From Magnetococcales bacterium (GTDB taxonomy: Bacteria > Pseudomonadota > Magnetococcia > Magnetococcales > Magnetaquicoccaceae), in contig PDZU01000010.1 of NCBI GenBank assembly GCA_002753095.1, positions 1-57,871 of the forward strand: DNA of 57,871 bases. Reading direction: 5' to 3'. A program made the position numbers and the translations under genes. Positions 56,999 to 57,871 of the stretch are shown here, piece after piece. Under the pieces are notes generated by a model. It did not search any database. It was not told the DNA's origin and saw only the letters and a list, made by a program, of their open reading frames with translations. Position 1 is the first letter of the stretch. The number at the start of each line of letters is the position of its first letter.

Positions 56999-57682
56999 TC
57001 ATTCTCCGCAGATCGGTGAGGGGGGGTTGGTTTTCGGGCCACGTTTTCGTGGCGCAAGGTGCCGATCCAAACGTTTTTCAAGATCGGCAATGAATGCTGT
57101 ACTGCCAAAAGGGCGTCCGGTTCGTTCATGACGACGGAGCGTTTCGACGACAGAATCCTCGATTCCTCCCATCAAGAAGGCATGCCAGTCTGGTACTCTT
57201 TCAAGCAACGGGGCCACTTTGACCACACTGTCACTGGTCCCTGCAAGGTGTGCTCCGGCACTGCTCCAGGGATAATCTCCTCCAGGGGCGATACAGAGCT
57301 TGGCCCGTACCGGATTAAGCTCAATATACCGGGCAACCGCCAGCAGGTACTGCTCATCGGTGGGAAACGAGGCAAAGCGTCCTTGCCAAAGACACCCTCG
57401 CCACCCCATTCGAAAATTGATCATGCGGGTATAGCGTCGGTGGGTTTCGGCAATCGCCTTGTGCAGCCCATTGTCCTCATGGGGAACGACCAGCAGATGG
57501 ACATGGTTGGACATGAGGCAGTACGCCCAGACATCCACCCGACAGGAGGCACACCACTCTGCAAGCAGAGCGAGATAAGCCCGATAATCGGCTTCCTCAA
57601 AAAAAGTCACCTGCCGCCGATTACCCCGTTGGGTAACGTGATGAGGAATGCAGGTTGCGACGACTCGTGCGATTCTTGCCAT
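56999..57682 (-). CDS. RayT, REP-associated tyrosine transposase
   Basis: 227 residues from the ATG at 57682. Y1 transposase family: CIPHHVTQRGNRRQVTFFEE, the HUH pair in SNHVHLLVVP, the catalytic tyrosine in ETHRRYTRMINFR, and WQGRFASFPTD with YIELNPVRA. The C-terminal extension (about 145-227) is Arg-rich. These single-strand transposases act on REP palindromes; a hairpin at 56345 and a TGTCCCC motif at 57731 bracket this gene together with hicBA. Confidence 0.92.
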   Translation of the reverse strand: MARIARVVATCIPHHVTQRGNRRQVTFFEEADYRAYLALLAEWCASCRVDVWAYCLMSNHVHLLVVPHEDNGLHKAIAETHRRYTRMINFRMGWRGCLWQGRFASFPTDEQYLLAVARYIELNPVRAKLCIAPGGDYPWSSAGAHLAGTSDSVVKVAPLLERVPDWHAFLMGGIEDSVVETLRRHERTGRPFGSTAFIADLEKRLDRHLAPRKRGPKTNPPSPICGE

Positions 57683-57750
57683 GGCTTCAAGCATAGTCCA
57701 ACGTCAGGGGGAAAGTCAATAATTTAGTATTGTGTCCCCGGAATTGCGCT

Positions 57751-57871
57751 ATGGGGAACGACCAGCAGATGGACATGGTTGGACATGAGGCAGTACGCCC
57801 AGACATCCACCCGACAGGAGGCACACCACTCTGCAAGCAGAGCGAGATAAGCCCGATAATCGGCTTCCTCA
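57751..57871 (+). repeat. Perfect 121-bp duplication of part of rayT
   Basis: Identical to 57479-57599 (inside rayT), offset by 272 bases and running to the final base of the window. Either a second rayT copy or fragment begins here, or this is a repeat-end of an assembled contig. The 68 bases between the rayT start and this copy include TGTCCCCGGAATT at 57732-57744. Confidence 0.9.

Overview
The window is a gene-dense, mostly ordinary stretch of proteobacterial chromosome. It is rich in signalling genes and interrupted by structured dispersed repeats. A complete flagellar rod/ring block (flgF-flgG-flgA-flgH-flgI-flgJ-flgM-flgN, then csrA), a σ54-type flagellin promoter with a σ54 activator beside it, pieces of an MSHA/type IV pilus assembly locus and three c-di-GMP enzymes point to a motile, sensory Gram-negative bacterium. 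I think of Magnetococcales or a related deep alphaproteobacterial lineage, but that is inference from gene content and repeat style. No rRNA, tRNA or CRISPR was seen.

Left part (1-17.4 kb): kdpE is divergent from a kdpFABCD potassium-ATPase operon that starts with an extra 29-residue membrane ORF. A tightly coupled sensory operon follows (hybrid kinase, REC/HD-GYP phosphodiesterase, porin, small PstS-like binding protein). It runs head-on into a three-gene mshI / PilN-like / PilO-like set on the other strand. Middle part (17.4-40 kb): repeat copy A, purA, uvrB, a divergent pair of paralogous metallophosphoesterases with unusual metal motifs, a DgcZ-like zinc-sensing diguanylate cyclase, an H-NS-like protein, a 33-residue membrane ORF, mobA, two unrecognised small genes, nfo, repeat copy B, an SpmA-SpmB fusion, a divergent flagellin-like gene facing an InsA-like zinc ribbon and a σ54 activator, a DUF4337 protein, a GGDEF/EAL protein, a hybrid kinase with a degenerate receiver, and a lone receiver.

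Right part (40-57.9 kb): the most accessory-looking locus is a two-gene cassette at 40290-43438. It encodes a small HEPN-like protein and a 915-residue double P-loop ATPase with a ParA/MinD-like KGGVGR motif, and it lies between inverted half-copies of the dispersed repeat that share the same inner junction. It looks like a biological-conflict (candidate anti-phage) module. Next come nikR and a divergent nickel ECF-type transporter (nikMN-nikQ-nikO) with a readable promoter and operator, then typA and mazG, then the flagellar block. The end holds repeat copy E, a deleted dnaK remnant, a rayT-hicB-hicA unit and a perfect 121-bp duplication reaching the last base.

The dispersed repeats are the second notable theme. 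Five copies plus a short hairpin have the same nested-palindrome layout, and the stems change in a compensatory way between copies. The two long copies carry different tandem arrays (6 x 13 bp and 17 x 7 bp) at the same internal position.
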